Of a DNA stretch of 32,353 nt, positions 16,497 through 26,816 are shown piece by piece (the first letter of the stretch is position 1; the number at the start of each line of letters is the position of its first letter). Source of the DNA: Patescibacteria group bacterium (lineage in GTDB: Bacteria > Patescibacteriota > Patescibacteriia > Magasanikbacterales > UBA922). The translations under genes and the position numbers were made by a program. The stretch covers positions 116,300 to 148,652 of the forward strand of contig JAHJIX010000017.1 in the NCBI GenBank assembly GCA_018823045.1, in the 5' to 3' direction. The notes beneath the pieces are model-generated. The model saw only the letters and a program-made list of their open reading frames with translations, ran no database searches and was not told the DNA's origin.

Positions 16497-17873
16497 TTAC
16501 CCCAAAATAACTCCCTTAAACTCCTCAAGCTTCTCATCAGTCATCTCTTGACTCTTTGTTTCAAGATTTAAACGAAGCACTGGCTCTGTATTAGATTTTC
16601 TCACAGATACCCATCCCCAATCAAAAGCCATCCAAAGTCCATCTAACACTGTTACATGTGTGGCATGTTCTTTATATTTTTCTTCAAGACGAGCAATAGC
16701 CTCATCTTTTTCTTCCACTTCAAAATTATGCTCACCTGAGTGACTATATGGACTATTTAATGCTTCAACTACTGTTGATAATGGTTTTTTCTCTCGAGAA
16801 AGCAGTTGTAGAATGTAGAGTAAACACAAATCTGTTGACTCAACTGAGTACATATCTCCAAAATAGAGGTGCAGAGATAACTCACTGGCAAATAATGCTT
16901 TATCTTTATGCATCGTCGCTTTAATAAGCGCATGACCTACTGGGCACATGTCTGTTGTAGCTCCTTCTCTTTCCCAGGTCTCTTTTACCATGTGGCTCGT
17001 TCGTAAGTCATAGAGCATATGCATCTTTGGGTGTTTTTTGAGTACTTCTTTCCCTATAAGTGCTGCAACCTCAGAAGCCCCAACGACATTCCCCTTTTCA
17101 TCAACTAAACCAATACGGTCAGCATCTCCATCTAGTGCAAAACCAAAGTCAGCCCCAACTTCAAGCACTTTGGCTTGTAAATCTTTGAGTGTTGATACTT
17201 TAAGTGGATTTGCTTCATGATTTGGGAAGCTTCCGTCTGGCTCCATATACAAATAATCTACTTTGACAGGAATATCTTTGAGCCATGTCGGGAAAGTGAC
17301 ATCTCCCATACCGTTTCCTCCATCGATAACAAGATGTAAGGGTTCTATACTTTTAGTGTCAACAATGCCAAAAATACGCTTGATATAGTCTGGGCGAACA
17401 TCGTGTTCTGTAATTGTTCCCTCTGTTTCTGCTTTAGTAAACACGGCATCTTGCACAAGTGTCTTCATGCTATCCATACCACTTCCCTTCCCTATTGGCA
17501 AACCATTATGCATGGTCATTTTAAATCCATTATATTCTGCGGGGTTATGACTCGCCGTTACCATAATTCCCCCTACATGATTTGGATAGTGTGCACAGGC
17601 AAAATTAAATACACAGGTAGACGTTAAGCCAATATTCACCACATTTGCCCCTGCTTCATTAAGCCCTTTCATGAGAGCTTGGCTAAATGGAACACTGGTT
17701 TCCCTCATGTCTCTCCCCACTACAACCGACATTCCCTCAAGCTCTGCCCCTTGTTCGTGTACTAAAAAATGCACAAAAGCATGGCCCAAACGGTACGCCA
17801 ACTCTTCTGATAATTCTCCTTCAATCAGCCCACGAATATCGTAGGCTTTAAATATGTGATCTACAAATTGCAT
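16497..17873 (-). CDS. Phosphomannomutase/phosphoglucomutase
   Basis: IFKAYDIRGLIEGEL, GGIMVTASHNPAEYNGFKM, DGGNGMG, FALDGDADRIGLVDEKG, RKSNTEPVLRLNLE; start at 17873. Confidence 0.95.
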   Translation of the reverse strand: MQFVDHIFKAYDIRGLIEGELSEELAYRLGHAFVHFLVHEQGAELEGMSVVVGRDMRETSVPFSQALMKGLNEAGANVVNIGLTSTCVFNFACAHYPNHVGGIMVTASHNPAEYNGFKMTMHNGLPIGKGSGMDSMKTLVQDAVFTKAETEGTITEHDVRPDYIKRIFGIVDTKSIEPLHLVIDGGNGMGDVTFPTWLKDIPVKVDYLYMEPDGSFPNHEANPLKVSTLKDLQAKVLEVGADFGFALDGDADRIGLVDEKGNVVGASEVAALIGKEVLKKHPKMHMLYDLRTSHMVKETWEREGATTDMCPVGHALIKATMHKDKALFASELSLHLYFGDMYSVESTDLCLLYILQLLSREKKPLSTVVEALNSPYSHSGEHNFEVEEKDEAIARLEEKYKEHATHVTVLDGLWMAFDWGWVSVRKSNTEPVLRLNLETKSQEMTDEKLEEFKGVILG

Positions 17874-17901
17874 AAAAGCCGTAATTAAGACAAAAAACAC
17901 T

Positions 17902-17931
17902 TTGACATGACAGGTAAAACTAGTATATACT
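17902..17931 (+). promoter_or_regulatory. Sigma70-type promoter for the Clp ATPase gene
   Basis: TTGACA-18 nt-TATACT, 60 bp upstream of the ATG at 17991. Confidence 0.6.
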
Positions 17932-17990
17932 AAAGAAAAAATGAACGCAATATTTTTTCAGATAATCCATTACTTTCCTGAGCGAATTTT

Positions 17991-20507
17991 ATGAGTAAAG
18001 ACCAAATTTTAGACAACCTATCTACCCATTTAAAACAAGTCATTGCCAACGCAATTTCACTTGCAACAACCCTTGAACATGACTTTGTAACTCCCCTCCA
18101 TTTTTTATACGCTATTTATGAACAAAAAGGCTGTGTTGGGAAAGAAATTTTAGACAAAATTGAAATTAAACCTGAAACCATGGAAAAGGCCTTTATAGTC
18201 ATGACCAGCAAACAAAAAAAACGTTCCACAAAAAAAGGAAATACAAAAACGGCGACCCTACCAGAATTAAACGACAATGCACGATCAGTTCTCGAAAAAG
18301 CCATGATTTTAGCCTATGAGCATGAGCACAAATATGTTGGGACAGAGCATATGTTTCATGGTATTATGCACGTAGATGATGAGTATATTGCATCAGTTCT
18401 TTCTGTTGAAAACATTTCAGTTGAACATATTGATAAACAAATTGAAGTAGTTATGCGTGGAACAAGTAAATTTCCATCTATTGATAATGTATCAGAAGCA
18501 GTTGATGAATTAGAACAAATGCTTGATCAACAGCACAAACAAACATATAAACCCACACCACAAAAAAAACAAGTGCGAGCGCTTGATTTATTTACCAAAC
18601 ATCTTACAAATAAAAAAACTCAAAAAAAATTAGATCCAATTATTGGACGAGATGATGAAATTGAGCGACTCATTCATATTTTATGTCGCAGAACAAAAAA
18701 CAATCCTGTATTGCTGGGAGAACCAGGAGTTGGAAAAACAGCAATTGTAGAGGGACTTGCAAAAAAGATCGTGGCAAAAACAGTACCACCTATGTTATTG
18801 CACAAAAAAATATATGCCCTCGATCTAGCTCTTCTTATTTCTGGTACAATTTATCGTGGTGAATTTGAAGCAAGACTCAAACAATTAATTGATGAAATAA
18901 CCGCCCAAACAGATGCTATTTTGTTTATTGATGAATTGCATAATATTATTGGAGCCGGATCAAATCAAGGAACCATGGATGCGGCAAATATTTTAAAACC
19001 AGCCCTTGCTCGTGGTCAACTGCGCTGTATTGGAGCCACAACTCTTGATGAATACAAAAAATACATTACCGCAGACCCGGCACTTGATCGTCGTTTTCAA
19101 TCTATTGCAGTTGAAGAACCAAGCCGCGATGAAGCCGTTGAGATTCTCAAAGGATTACATACCGTATATGATACATTTCATCACACACACACCAGTGTTG
19201 AAGCAATGGAAGCTGCCGTTGACTTAAGTATTAAATATATTCACGATAATCATTTACCAGATAAAGCAATTGATTTACTCGATGAAGCAGGAGCACGCGC
19301 TCGCCTTGGTGAGCCAGTTTCTGCAACATTTACCAAACACCAACAATTAGAACAGACACTTGAAGAAGTCTTTACAAACAAAGAAGAAGCAATCATTAAC
19401 GAAGATTTCACAAAAGCAGAAGCACTAAAAACAAAAGCAGAAGAAATAAGCAAACAACTTGATGCTCTTGAAAAAAAGAAGAAATCAGAAAAAATTAGAA
19501 AAGTGCGTCTAACAAAAAAAGATATTATTGCAGTACTTAGTAAGCGTATTGGCATTGACCAAGCATTTTTACAACAAGATAGCTTTACACAATTAGCCAC
19601 AATTAATAAAGAACTCAAAAAAGATTTATTTGGGCAAGATCATGTTATTGATACCATAACAAAACGATTAGCACATGCTGAATTTAAAGTAGCAAAAAAT
19701 CATAAACCATTTGCATCATTTTTATTTGCCGGACCAAGTGGCGTTGGAAAAACAGCAACAGCAAAACTACTTGCCGAAACACTCTATAATGATCCAAAAG
19801 CACTTGTAAAATTTGATATGAGTGAATTTTCTGAATCTCATAGTACGGCAAAAATTTTAGGCTCTCCAGCTGGATACATTGGCCACAAAGAACGGAACCG
19901 TTTTACTGATGCGCTAAAAAAACGACCATATAGTGTTATTGTCTTTGATGAAATTGATAAAGCACATGGTGATGTTATTAAATTACTGCTTCAAATACTT
20001 GATGAAGGTGAGCTTACCGACAGCGGTGGGAAAAAGATTTACTTCGACCACAGCATTATTATTATGACGACCAACGTTGGTGCAGAGCTCTACAGTTCTA
20101 CAGGTATTGGCTTTGGTGATAGTAGTACAACAACGATCAAACAAGACGCACAAAAGCAAGTGGTTACCGCACAACTCAAAGAACGATTTTCTCCTGCACT
20201 TATCGGACGACTTGATGCCGTATGCCTTTTTCATGAATTAACACTCGAACACATCGAACTCATTATCAAAAAACATGTAGGCGAACTACAAAAAGTCATT
20301 AAACAACGAGAAGGACTTTCACTTCGTGCTGATAAGAAAGCAATTACACAACTGGCAGAAGAATCATTTGATATCAAACTGGGTGCTCGAAATGTTAATA
20401 ATCATGTTTCAGATATTGTGTGTCAATTACTACTCGAACATCGCAATACACGTACAGAAAAAACAATGACATTAACTCAAAAAGATAAGCAATATTTATT
20501 GCAATAA
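17991..20507 (+). CDS. ATP-dependent Clp protease ATP-binding subunit (ClpC/ClpA/ClpB-like AAA+)
   Basis: Clp_N repeats, IIGRDDEIERLIHILCRRTKNNPVLLGEPGVGKTAIVEGLA, FAGPSGVGKTATAKLLAE, FDEIDKAHGDVIKLLLQILDEGELTD. Confidence 0.93.
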   Translation: MSKDQILDNLSTHLKQVIANAISLATTLEHDFVTPLHFLYAIYEQKGCVGKEILDKIEIKPETMEKAFIVMTSKQKKRSTKKGNTKTATLPELNDNARSVLEKAMILAYEHEHKYVGTEHMFHGIMHVDDEYIASVLSVENISVEHIDKQIEVVMRGTSKFPSIDNVSEAVDELEQMLDQQHKQTYKPTPQKKQVRALDLFTKHLTNKKTQKKLDPIIGRDDEIERLIHILCRRTKNNPVLLGEPGVGKTAIVEGLAKKIVAKTVPPMLLHKKIYALDLALLISGTIYRGEFEARLKQLIDEITAQTDAILFIDELHNIIGAGSNQGTMDAANILKPALARGQLRCIGATTLDEYKKYITADPALDRRFQSIAVEEPSRDEAVEILKGLHTVYDTFHHTHTSVEAMEAAVDLSIKYIHDNHLPDKAIDLLDEAGARARLGEPVSATFTKHQQLEQTLEEVFTNKEEAIINEDFTKAEALKTKAEEISKQLDALEKKKKSEKIRKVRLTKKDIIAVLSKRIGIDQAFLQQDSFTQLATINKELKKDLFGQDHVIDTITKRLAHAEFKVAKNHKPFASFLFAGPSGVGKTATAKLLAETLYNDPKALVKFDMSEFSESHSTAKILGSPAGYIGHKERNRFTDALKKRPYSVIVFDEIDKAHGDVIKLLLQILDEGELTDSGGKKIYFDHSIIIMTTNVGAELYSSTGIGFGDSSTTTIKQDAQKQVVTAQLKERFSPALIGRLDAVCLFHELTLEHIELIIKKHVGELQKVIKQREGLSLRADKKAITQLAEESFDIKLGARNVNNHVSDIVCQLLLEHRNTRTEKTMTLTQKDKQYLLQ

Positions 20508-20508
20508 T

Positions 20509-20823
20509 ATGGAAGAACAAACGCAATGGGCCCGTGCGCTAAAAAAAGCACAAAGAGAACATCAACGTATGGCAGTGAGCCATGTGGATCCTATTGCGCA
20601 AACAATTAAGCAATATACTGACATGCTCCAACAACTCATGGAGACAAAGGCAAAACAAGAGCGGATAGAAATGACCTTCAATACCCTATGCTCTTTACGT
20701 GCAAAACAATGTGCAGAAGAAATAAAACACAGCGCCGCACTTCGTCACAAAGACATTCTTGCTGCATACTACCACGATTGTTATCAACTCCGTAAAGCCG
20801 TGAACTCTTCATATGGCAACTAA
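20509..20823 (+). CDS. Hypothetical protein
   Basis: 104 aa ORF starting 2 bp after the Clp ATPase stop and overlapping the next ORF by 11 bp; operon-like packing. Confidence 0.6.
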   Translation: MEEQTQWARALKKAQREHQRMAVSHVDPIAQTIKQYTDMLQQLMETKAKQERIEMTFNTLCSLRAKQCAEEIKHSAALRHKDILAAYYHDCYQLRKAVNSSYGN

Positions 20824-21808
20824 CATTACTCCACAACATAGAGAAACTATTAACAGTGCCCTTAAACAGGCATTAATTACGCTTCTTCCTCAAGATGCTC
20901 GACCAAAAGAAAGTGATCTTGCCGCAGCACAAGAAGAAATAACCCAACTAATCGGAGAAATAGTCGACGACATGCTCCCACAAGAAACAGAAGGCTCACC
21001 ATCTCCAGCGCAGACAATACAACAATTTGGCCAACCAAAACAAGCAACACCAGGAGCATCACCGTCTCCTCAAAGAGCTGCATCAGCTCAACCCCAACAA
21101 CAATCGCCTACTTCTACAACAGAACCATCAGATACTGAAATACCGCAAACAGAAGGGCCACCAACATCCTTCCAACAAGGAGAAGGCATTGCTGGTGCAG
21201 GTATGCCACTAACAAAAAAGATGGATGCAGCACCAAAACCAGCAACTGATGAAGAGATTGACAAAGAACGAGGAGAAAATAAACGAGAAGGAAAAGAACC
21301 CGCTGCAATTGATAAAAAACAACAAGTTGATGATGGAAAATTGGTTCCAGAAAAAGAAGGATCCCAAACGGGGTTTGTTGGACAACTAAACAAAGCAAGA
21401 AAACAGGCTCGTACACAAAAAAAAGCAGATAAACAGGCTGAAAAATCAAAAAAAGAAGAAGCTAATGTATTTCGAGGATTTACTTTTTTTCTTTTTATTT
21501 TTGCCATGCGAGATCTCACATTTTGTATTTCACAAATATTTGTTATTATTGGTCCAGTTCTTTTCAACGTTATTATACAACCAATTATCACACTTATTAC
21601 TCTCGTGTTCTTACACATTCAACGAAAACCAAAAAAAGAATTCATTTTTGAAAAGGCCATCAAAAATCCAAAACTCCTCGGTATACTATTCGTGGCTTCT
21701 CATACAATAACATTACTCTATTTACGCTTGAGTTATACACGATCTAAACAAGCAAAAAAAGAAAAGAAGAAAATTAAGAAAAAATCAAAGAAAAAAATAA
21801 AAAAATAA
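20813..21808 (+). CDS. Hypothetical protein: P/Q/E-rich low-complexity region, hydrophobic segments, poly-Lys C-terminus
   Basis: 331 aa; tail KKEKKKIKKKSKKKIKK; hydrophobic stretch GFTFFLFIFAMRDLTFCISQIFVIIGPVLFNVIIQPIITLITLVFL. Confidence 0.65.
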   Translation: MATNITPQHRETINSALKQALITLLPQDARPKESDLAAAQEEITQLIGEIVDDMLPQETEGSPSPAQTIQQFGQPKQATPGASPSPQRAASAQPQQQSPTSTTEPSDTEIPQTEGPPTSFQQGEGIAGAGMPLTKKMDAAPKPATDEEIDKERGENKREGKEPAAIDKKQQVDDGKLVPEKEGSQTGFVGQLNKARKQARTQKKADKQAEKSKKEEANVFRGFTFFLFIFAMRDLTFCISQIFVIIGPVLFNVIIQPIITLITLVFLHIQRKPKKEFIFEKAIKNPKLLGILFVASHTITLLYLRLSYTRSKQAKKEKKKIKKKSKKKIKK

Positions 21809-21832
21809 TTTCATCTATTTTAATATCACTCT

Positions 21833-23059
21833 ATGGATAAAAAACGCATTGCTTTTCTCATTATATTTATTCTCGTAAGCATTGGTATTGGTTATGCTCT
21901 TTACCGTGTCTTTTTTGCAGGAAGCATTACCCCACCAACGACCACTACTCCCCCGATCACCCAAGATGGTGACCCAATACTCTTCCCTATTGCAGGAGAA
22001 GGTACTGACATCGGCATTGTTGTTGATGGTGGCACAGGTCAACTCCCGACCAGTATTGACGTGAGTCCAGAAAATACACGAACCACAGATACTATCCCTC
22101 AAATTAGCCAATCTCTTGATAATACTGTTGCAAATATGCGTATTGGGGCAAATAACAATCTTCAATTTTATAATAGAGATGATGGAAAATTTTATGCAAA
22201 AGATATTAATGGTACAGTCAAACAATTAAGCGACGAAGTATTTTTTAATGTGTCAGATGTAACTTGGTCTGCAAAAAATAATACCGCAGTACTCGAGTAC
22301 CCTGATGGAGCAAATATTATCTATAATTTTGATACCAAAAAACAAGTTACCCTACCAAAACATTGGGAAGATTTTTCTTTTTCAAGTCAAGGAGACCATA
22401 TCGCTGCTAAAAGTGTCGGACTTGCACGAGAAAACAAATGGCTTGTTTACACCAACACAGATGGGTCAGAAACATACCAAATTGAAGCACTTGGAGACAA
22501 CGCAGACAAAGTCATTGTTGATTGGTCACCAAATGAACAAATTGTAGCCCTAGCACGAACAGGAGCAGCCATGGGTGTTGATCGAGAAGAAATACTTTTT
22601 GTAGGATTACATGGAGAAAATTATCGATCAATGGTTGTCGAAGGGCGAGGAATTGAAGCCGCTTGGTCACCAACAGGAGACAAACTGTTATATAGCGTCT
22701 ATAGCGCACGAAGTGACTATAAACCTGAATTATGGATTGTTGATGCAACACCACAAACTATTGGACAAAATAGAAAATTACTTAATGTAGAAACATGGCC
22801 AGATAAATGTACCTTTTCTTCTGAACGCTATGTATACTGCGCAGTCCCAGTAACACTTCAAACAGGCGCAGGACTCGCACCATCCCTCGCTGAAACCACC
22901 CCAAACTATTTAGTAAAAATCGATACGAATAGTGGAAGCAAAAGCGTAATCCCTCTTGAAGAAAATTATGTCATCGATGAATTATTTGTTGATGAACAAG
23001 CGGGCATTCTCTACTTTACAGATAGCTATTCAAGTGGCTTATTTGAAGTAGCACTCTAA
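21833..23059 (+). CDS. Membrane-anchored beta-propeller (PD40/TolB-like) protein
   Basis: N-terminal TM; repeats such as VTWSAKNNTAVLEYPDG, VDWSPNEQIVALAR, AAWSPTGDKLLYSVYS. Confidence 0.65.
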   Translation: MDKKRIAFLIIFILVSIGIGYALYRVFFAGSITPPTTTTPPITQDGDPILFPIAGEGTDIGIVVDGGTGQLPTSIDVSPENTRTTDTIPQISQSLDNTVANMRIGANNNLQFYNRDDGKFYAKDINGTVKQLSDEVFFNVSDVTWSAKNNTAVLEYPDGANIIYNFDTKKQVTLPKHWEDFSFSSQGDHIAAKSVGLARENKWLVYTNTDGSETYQIEALGDNADKVIVDWSPNEQIVALARTGAAMGVDREEILFVGLHGENYRSMVVEGRGIEAAWSPTGDKLLYSVYSARSDYKPELWIVDATPQTIGQNRKLLNVETWPDKCTFSSERYVYCAVPVTLQTGAGLAPSLAETTPNYLVKIDTNSGSKSVIPLEENYVIDELFVDEQAGILYFTDSYSSGLFEVAL

Positions 23060-23093
23060 GACTTTTGATCTATTCTCATAATAACGATTCTGT

Positions 23094-23741
23094 ATGATCC
23101 AGGCAAAAACCTATCTTAAAATATTTATTCCAGCGGTTCTTATTGTTTTACTAGCACTCACTATTCGTATTTTTCAATATGAACCTCAGTTTCCTAAAAT
23201 AACAGAAAAAGAAGCTCAAACAGGACTCAATATTCCAATATTTCCACAAGATCCACTACTCGGAAATAAAAAAGCCCCACAAACAATTATTGTATTTGAA
23301 GATATGGCCTGCACCCATTGTGCAGAACAATTTGAGATATTCCAAACACTGTTAGAACAATACCCAAACCAAGTAAAAATTATTTGGAAGGGGCTTCCTA
23401 TTGCCAAATTCCCCTATGATACCAACGAAGCACATGCTTATGCCTATTGTGCCAAAGAACAAAAACAATTTATTCCATTTGTACAATATGCTTTTGTGAA
23501 TGGAGATAATTTATCAACACAGACGCTTGATCTTATTGTACAACAAGTAGAATCCCTCGATGCAAAAAAATTAAGCACTTGTTTAACAAAAGAACAGACA
23601 AATATTGATACATATATTGCAGGAAATGTAGATATAGCAAGACAACTCGATATTAAATCAGTCCCTGCAACATTTATTAATCATAAACAAGTTGTGGCAA
23701 CAAGTTTAGATGAATGGAAAGCTATTCTTAATCTTCAGTAA
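23094..23741 (+). CDS. DsbA-like thioredoxin-domain disulfide oxidoreductase, membrane anchored
   Basis: TIIVFEDMACTHCAEQF (CxxC), IKSVPATFINHKQV (cis-Pro loop), N-terminal TM. Confidence 0.88.
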   Translation: MIQAKTYLKIFIPAVLIVLLALTIRIFQYEPQFPKITEKEAQTGLNIPIFPQDPLLGNKKAPQTIIVFEDMACTHCAEQFEIFQTLLEQYPNQVKIIWKGLPIAKFPYDTNEAHAYAYCAKEQKQFIPFVQYAFVNGDNLSTQTLDLIVQQVESLDAKKLSTCLTKEQTNIDTYIAGNVDIARQLDIKSVPATFINHKQVVATSLDEWKAILNLQ

Positions 23742-23743
23742 TT

Positions 23744-25312
23744 ATGAAATTTATTTCCTGTCTAATACTATTTTTTCTATTTATTCCGCAAGTTGCTTTT
23801 GCAAAATTAACCACAAATGAAATACAAGACTTAATTCAAGAACCTCAACCAAAAATAAACATCCCAGGGCTTACTTTTTCTGAACCAAAAGTGATAGAAG
23901 AAGGAAATACCACCTATCTGAGCCTCCCCTATCTAAGTGAATACATTGCACAAATGTATAAATTTTCCGTGATTGCCGCTGGTATTATTGCGGTTATTAT
24001 GATTATTGTTGGTGGTTTTCAAATTACCATGTCAGGAGGAAATTCAGAAGCACAAAGCTCTGCAAAAAAACGCATTACTGGAGCACTTGTCGGTTTAGTA
24101 CTTGCAGCCGGTTCATATACTATTTTGTATACTATTAATCCAGAGTTAGTTTCATTGAACAATTTACGAGTGCAGTATGTAGAAAAAGAAAATTTAGCAG
24201 ATTTTATCAGAGATTTTGGTTTTAGTGGGACAGCATTAGGTGAGGCATCACTCGGAACTTGTTCTGATTCATATTCTATACCCACGGCACCTACAGTATC
24301 AAATGGAGGTCAACAATTTACTCACATAGGTGTTGTTTGGAACTACAAAAAAGGAAAAGATGTTATTTTTAATAATCTTGATACCCTTGATATTGTTGAT
24401 ATTTTTGGCACTGAATTTAGACAAGGTAAAATCACAAAAGGAAATTATATTAATAACAGTAATGTTGCTGCATATATAAAAGAATTACGTGCAAAAAAAT
24501 CCGATATAAAAATTATTACAGGAATACATAGTATTGGTGATAAATCCGATATTAATAAACTAATACTAAAACAAAATACACACTACCCAGCATTTTTAAA
24601 ATATACAACAGATGTTATAAGAGCACATAATTTAGACGGAATAAGTATTGATCTTGAATTTCCAAGTGCGACACACCAACCAAAAGTAAACAAAGTACAA
24701 GTCACAGCATTCTATGCAGATTTAAGAAAAGATTTAGAAAAAAGCTTAAATAAAAAAATTATTATTAATGTGTACCTATTACCAAGTCCACGCTATCCAT
24801 TTGATTTAAATGCATTATCAAAAGAAGTTGATTATATTAGTGCGATGACATATGGTGTCTATAAAACAGAGGGGACACCTAAAAATACAGGACCATATGT
24901 ATTTGCTTTCCCTGGGAAACCATTTACTGAAAAATATTCTGTCCAAGCATTTACTAATTATATGAAATCTCAAATTGATGATGACAAAAAAATTATTATT
25001 GCACTCGGTGCATGGCCAGCAAGTCAATTTAATGGAACTTCCAGCAATGAACCGGGGGCTCTTTATACTAGTGGCCGTTACAATCGTCCTGAATATATGA
25101 GAAAGCAACTAGTTAATAAACCATATTGTTTACACGAATCTGGTGCAAAATATGTACAATCCGGAACAACACAATACTGGTTTGAAGACTATGAAACATA
25201 TTCAATTAAATTTAACTGGCTTAAAAAACAACAAATAGGTGGTATATTTGAATGGTCAACAAATTTAATGTCAGATCCACAATATTGGGCAGCGATACGA
25301 TCAAATTTATAA
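23744..25312 (+). CDS. VirB2-like two-TM pilin domain fused to GH18-like domain
   Basis: MYKFSVIAAGIIAVIMIIVGGFQITMSGGNSEAQSSAKKRITGALVGLVLAAGSYTILYTI, then NLDGISIDLEFPS, YISAMTYGVY, IIIALGAWPAS, QIGGIFEWSTNL. Confidence 0.78.
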   Translation: MKFISCLILFFLFIPQVAFAKLTTNEIQDLIQEPQPKINIPGLTFSEPKVIEEGNTTYLSLPYLSEYIAQMYKFSVIAAGIIAVIMIIVGGFQITMSGGNSEAQSSAKKRITGALVGLVLAAGSYTILYTINPELVSLNNLRVQYVEKENLADFIRDFGFSGTALGEASLGTCSDSYSIPTAPTVSNGGQQFTHIGVVWNYKKGKDVIFNNLDTLDIVDIFGTEFRQGKITKGNYINNSNVAAYIKELRAKKSDIKIITGIHSIGDKSDINKLILKQNTHYPAFLKYTTDVIRAHNLDGISIDLEFPSATHQPKVNKVQVTAFYADLRKDLEKSLNKKIIINVYLLPSPRYPFDLNALSKEVDYISAMTYGVYKTEGTPKNTGPYVFAFPGKPFTEKYSVQAFTNYMKSQIDDDKKIIIALGAWPASQFNGTSSNEPGALYTSGRYNRPEYMRKQLVNKPYCLHESGAKYVQSGTTQYWFEDYETYSIKFNWLKKQQIGGIFEWSTNLMSDPQYWAAIRSNL

Positions 25313-25321
25313 TATATATAC

Positions 25322-26641
25322 ATGAAAAAACCACAAACAATATTCCTCTGTGCGCACTGTGATAGTCAATATACCAAATGGGTTGGTCGCTGTCTTGAAT
25401 GTGGAAAATGGGGTACGGTTAATGAAAAAACAACATCAAAAGAAGAACTGCAAAAAAAATCTGCACCAACTATTGAAGCCACAACAATATCTATTACAGA
25501 TATTCCGCAAGCATCGATGAAACGTATTTCTTCTGAAATTGGTGAACTTGACCGTGTACTTGGTGGTGGTGTGGTCCCAGGAAGCTTTATTTTGCTTGGT
25601 GGAGAACCAGGTATTGGTAAGTCAACTCTCTCTCTACAAATGGCCATGATGATTGACCACACACTCTATGTATCTGGTGAAGAATCTGTTGGGCAACTCT
25701 TACTACGTGCCAATAGACTTAAAGAAAAAAATGATACGCTTATTCTCTCAAATGACACAACCATTGAGCATATTACTGCAACAATTAAAGCAAAAAAGCC
25801 AGCAGTAGCTGTTGTAGATTCTATTCAAACTATTTTTTCTCTCGATACAGAAGGAGCAGCAGGATCAATGGGGCAAGTGCGTGTATGCGCCACAAAACTC
25901 CTTTCTTGTGCAAAAGAAAGTGGGACCACTATTATTCTTATTGGTCACGTAACCAAAGATGGTAATGTAGCAGGCCCCCGAACACTAGAACATTTAGTTG
26001 ATACGGTTCTCTATCTCGAAGGTGATCGCTACCACAATTTACGCATGCTGCGTACGGTTAAAAATAGATTTGGCTCTACTGATGAGATTGGTATGTTTGA
26101 TATGAAAGAATCTGGATTACATGAAGTGCCGAACCCATCAGAATTACTTTTAGCTGAACGCGGAAATAGTATTGCTGGATCAATTGTTACTTGCTTAATG
26201 GAAGGAACACGTCCACTTTTGGTAGAAGTACAAGCATTGGTTAATAAAACAAGTTTTGGTTTCCCAGTGCGCAAAGCAAGTGGCTTTGACCTTAATCGCT
26301 TGCATGTACTCATTGCAGTACTTGAAAGACGAGCAGGTGTGCCACTCGGGCAATATGATGTACATATTAATATTGTAGGTGGTGTCAAAGCACGTGAACC
26401 CTCTGTTGACTTAGCCATTTGCTTAGCCATTGTCAGTGCATTTAAAGATCACCCTATGGGACAAGACTGTGTCGCCTTTGGAGAAGTTGGTCTTGGTGGT
26501 GAAGTCAGATCAGTTCAATTTGCAGAAAAACGTATAAAAGAAGCTAAACATTTTGGTATGAAAAAAGTCATGACCAAAACAAATACAACAGTAGCAGATA
26601 TTGAAATTATTACTGGAAATAATATCCGGGCATTTTTATAA
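25322..26641 (+). CDS. radA: DNA repair protein RadA
   Basis: CAHCDSQYTKWVGRCLECGKWGT, LGGEPGIGKSTLSLQ, KNRFGSTDEIGMFDM, Lon-like C-terminus. Confidence 0.96.
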   Translation: MKKPQTIFLCAHCDSQYTKWVGRCLECGKWGTVNEKTTSKEELQKKSAPTIEATTISITDIPQASMKRISSEIGELDRVLGGGVVPGSFILLGGEPGIGKSTLSLQMAMMIDHTLYVSGEESVGQLLLRANRLKEKNDTLILSNDTTIEHITATIKAKKPAVAVVDSIQTIFSLDTEGAAGSMGQVRVCATKLLSCAKESGTTIILIGHVTKDGNVAGPRTLEHLVDTVLYLEGDRYHNLRMLRTVKNRFGSTDEIGMFDMKESGLHEVPNPSELLLAERGNSIAGSIVTCLMEGTRPLLVEVQALVNKTSFGFPVRKASGFDLNRLHVLIAVLERRAGVPLGQYDVHINIVGGVKAREPSVDLAICLAIVSAFKDHPMGQDCVAFGEVGLGGEVRSVQFAEKRIKEAKHFGMKKVMTKTNTTVADIEIITGNNIRAFL

Positions 26642-26650
26642 AAACATGAA

Positions 26651-26749
26651 AGAACCACGTCATTGCGAGGAGGTACGACGAAGCAATCCCATTGTTTAGT
26701 GCATTGAAGTATGGGATTGCTTCGCTATCGCTCGCAATGACGTGATTCT
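26651..26749. repeat. Palindromic intergenic repeat (CGTCATTGCGAG type)
   Basis: CCACGTCATTGCGAGG...GAAGCAATCCCAT / ATGGGATTGCTTC...CTCGCAATGACGTG. Confidence 0.8.
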
Positions 26750-26781
26750 TTATAATACACACTACTTTATTTACAGAAAGC

Positions 26782-26816
26782 AAAAGACATACGTAGTAAT
26801 ACGTATGTCTTTTTTA
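26782..26816. terminator. Terminator between convergent radA (+) and the ncRNA gene (-)
   Basis: AAAGACATACGTAGTAATACGTATGTCTTTTTT on +; the minus strand has the same hairpin followed by TTTTGCTTTC. Confidence 0.75.

Noticed and set aside
21088-21618. Minus-strand 176-aa and 111-aa ORFs in the low-complexity gene
   Set aside because: Antisense of a compositionally biased coding region; biased codons leave long open frames by chance.
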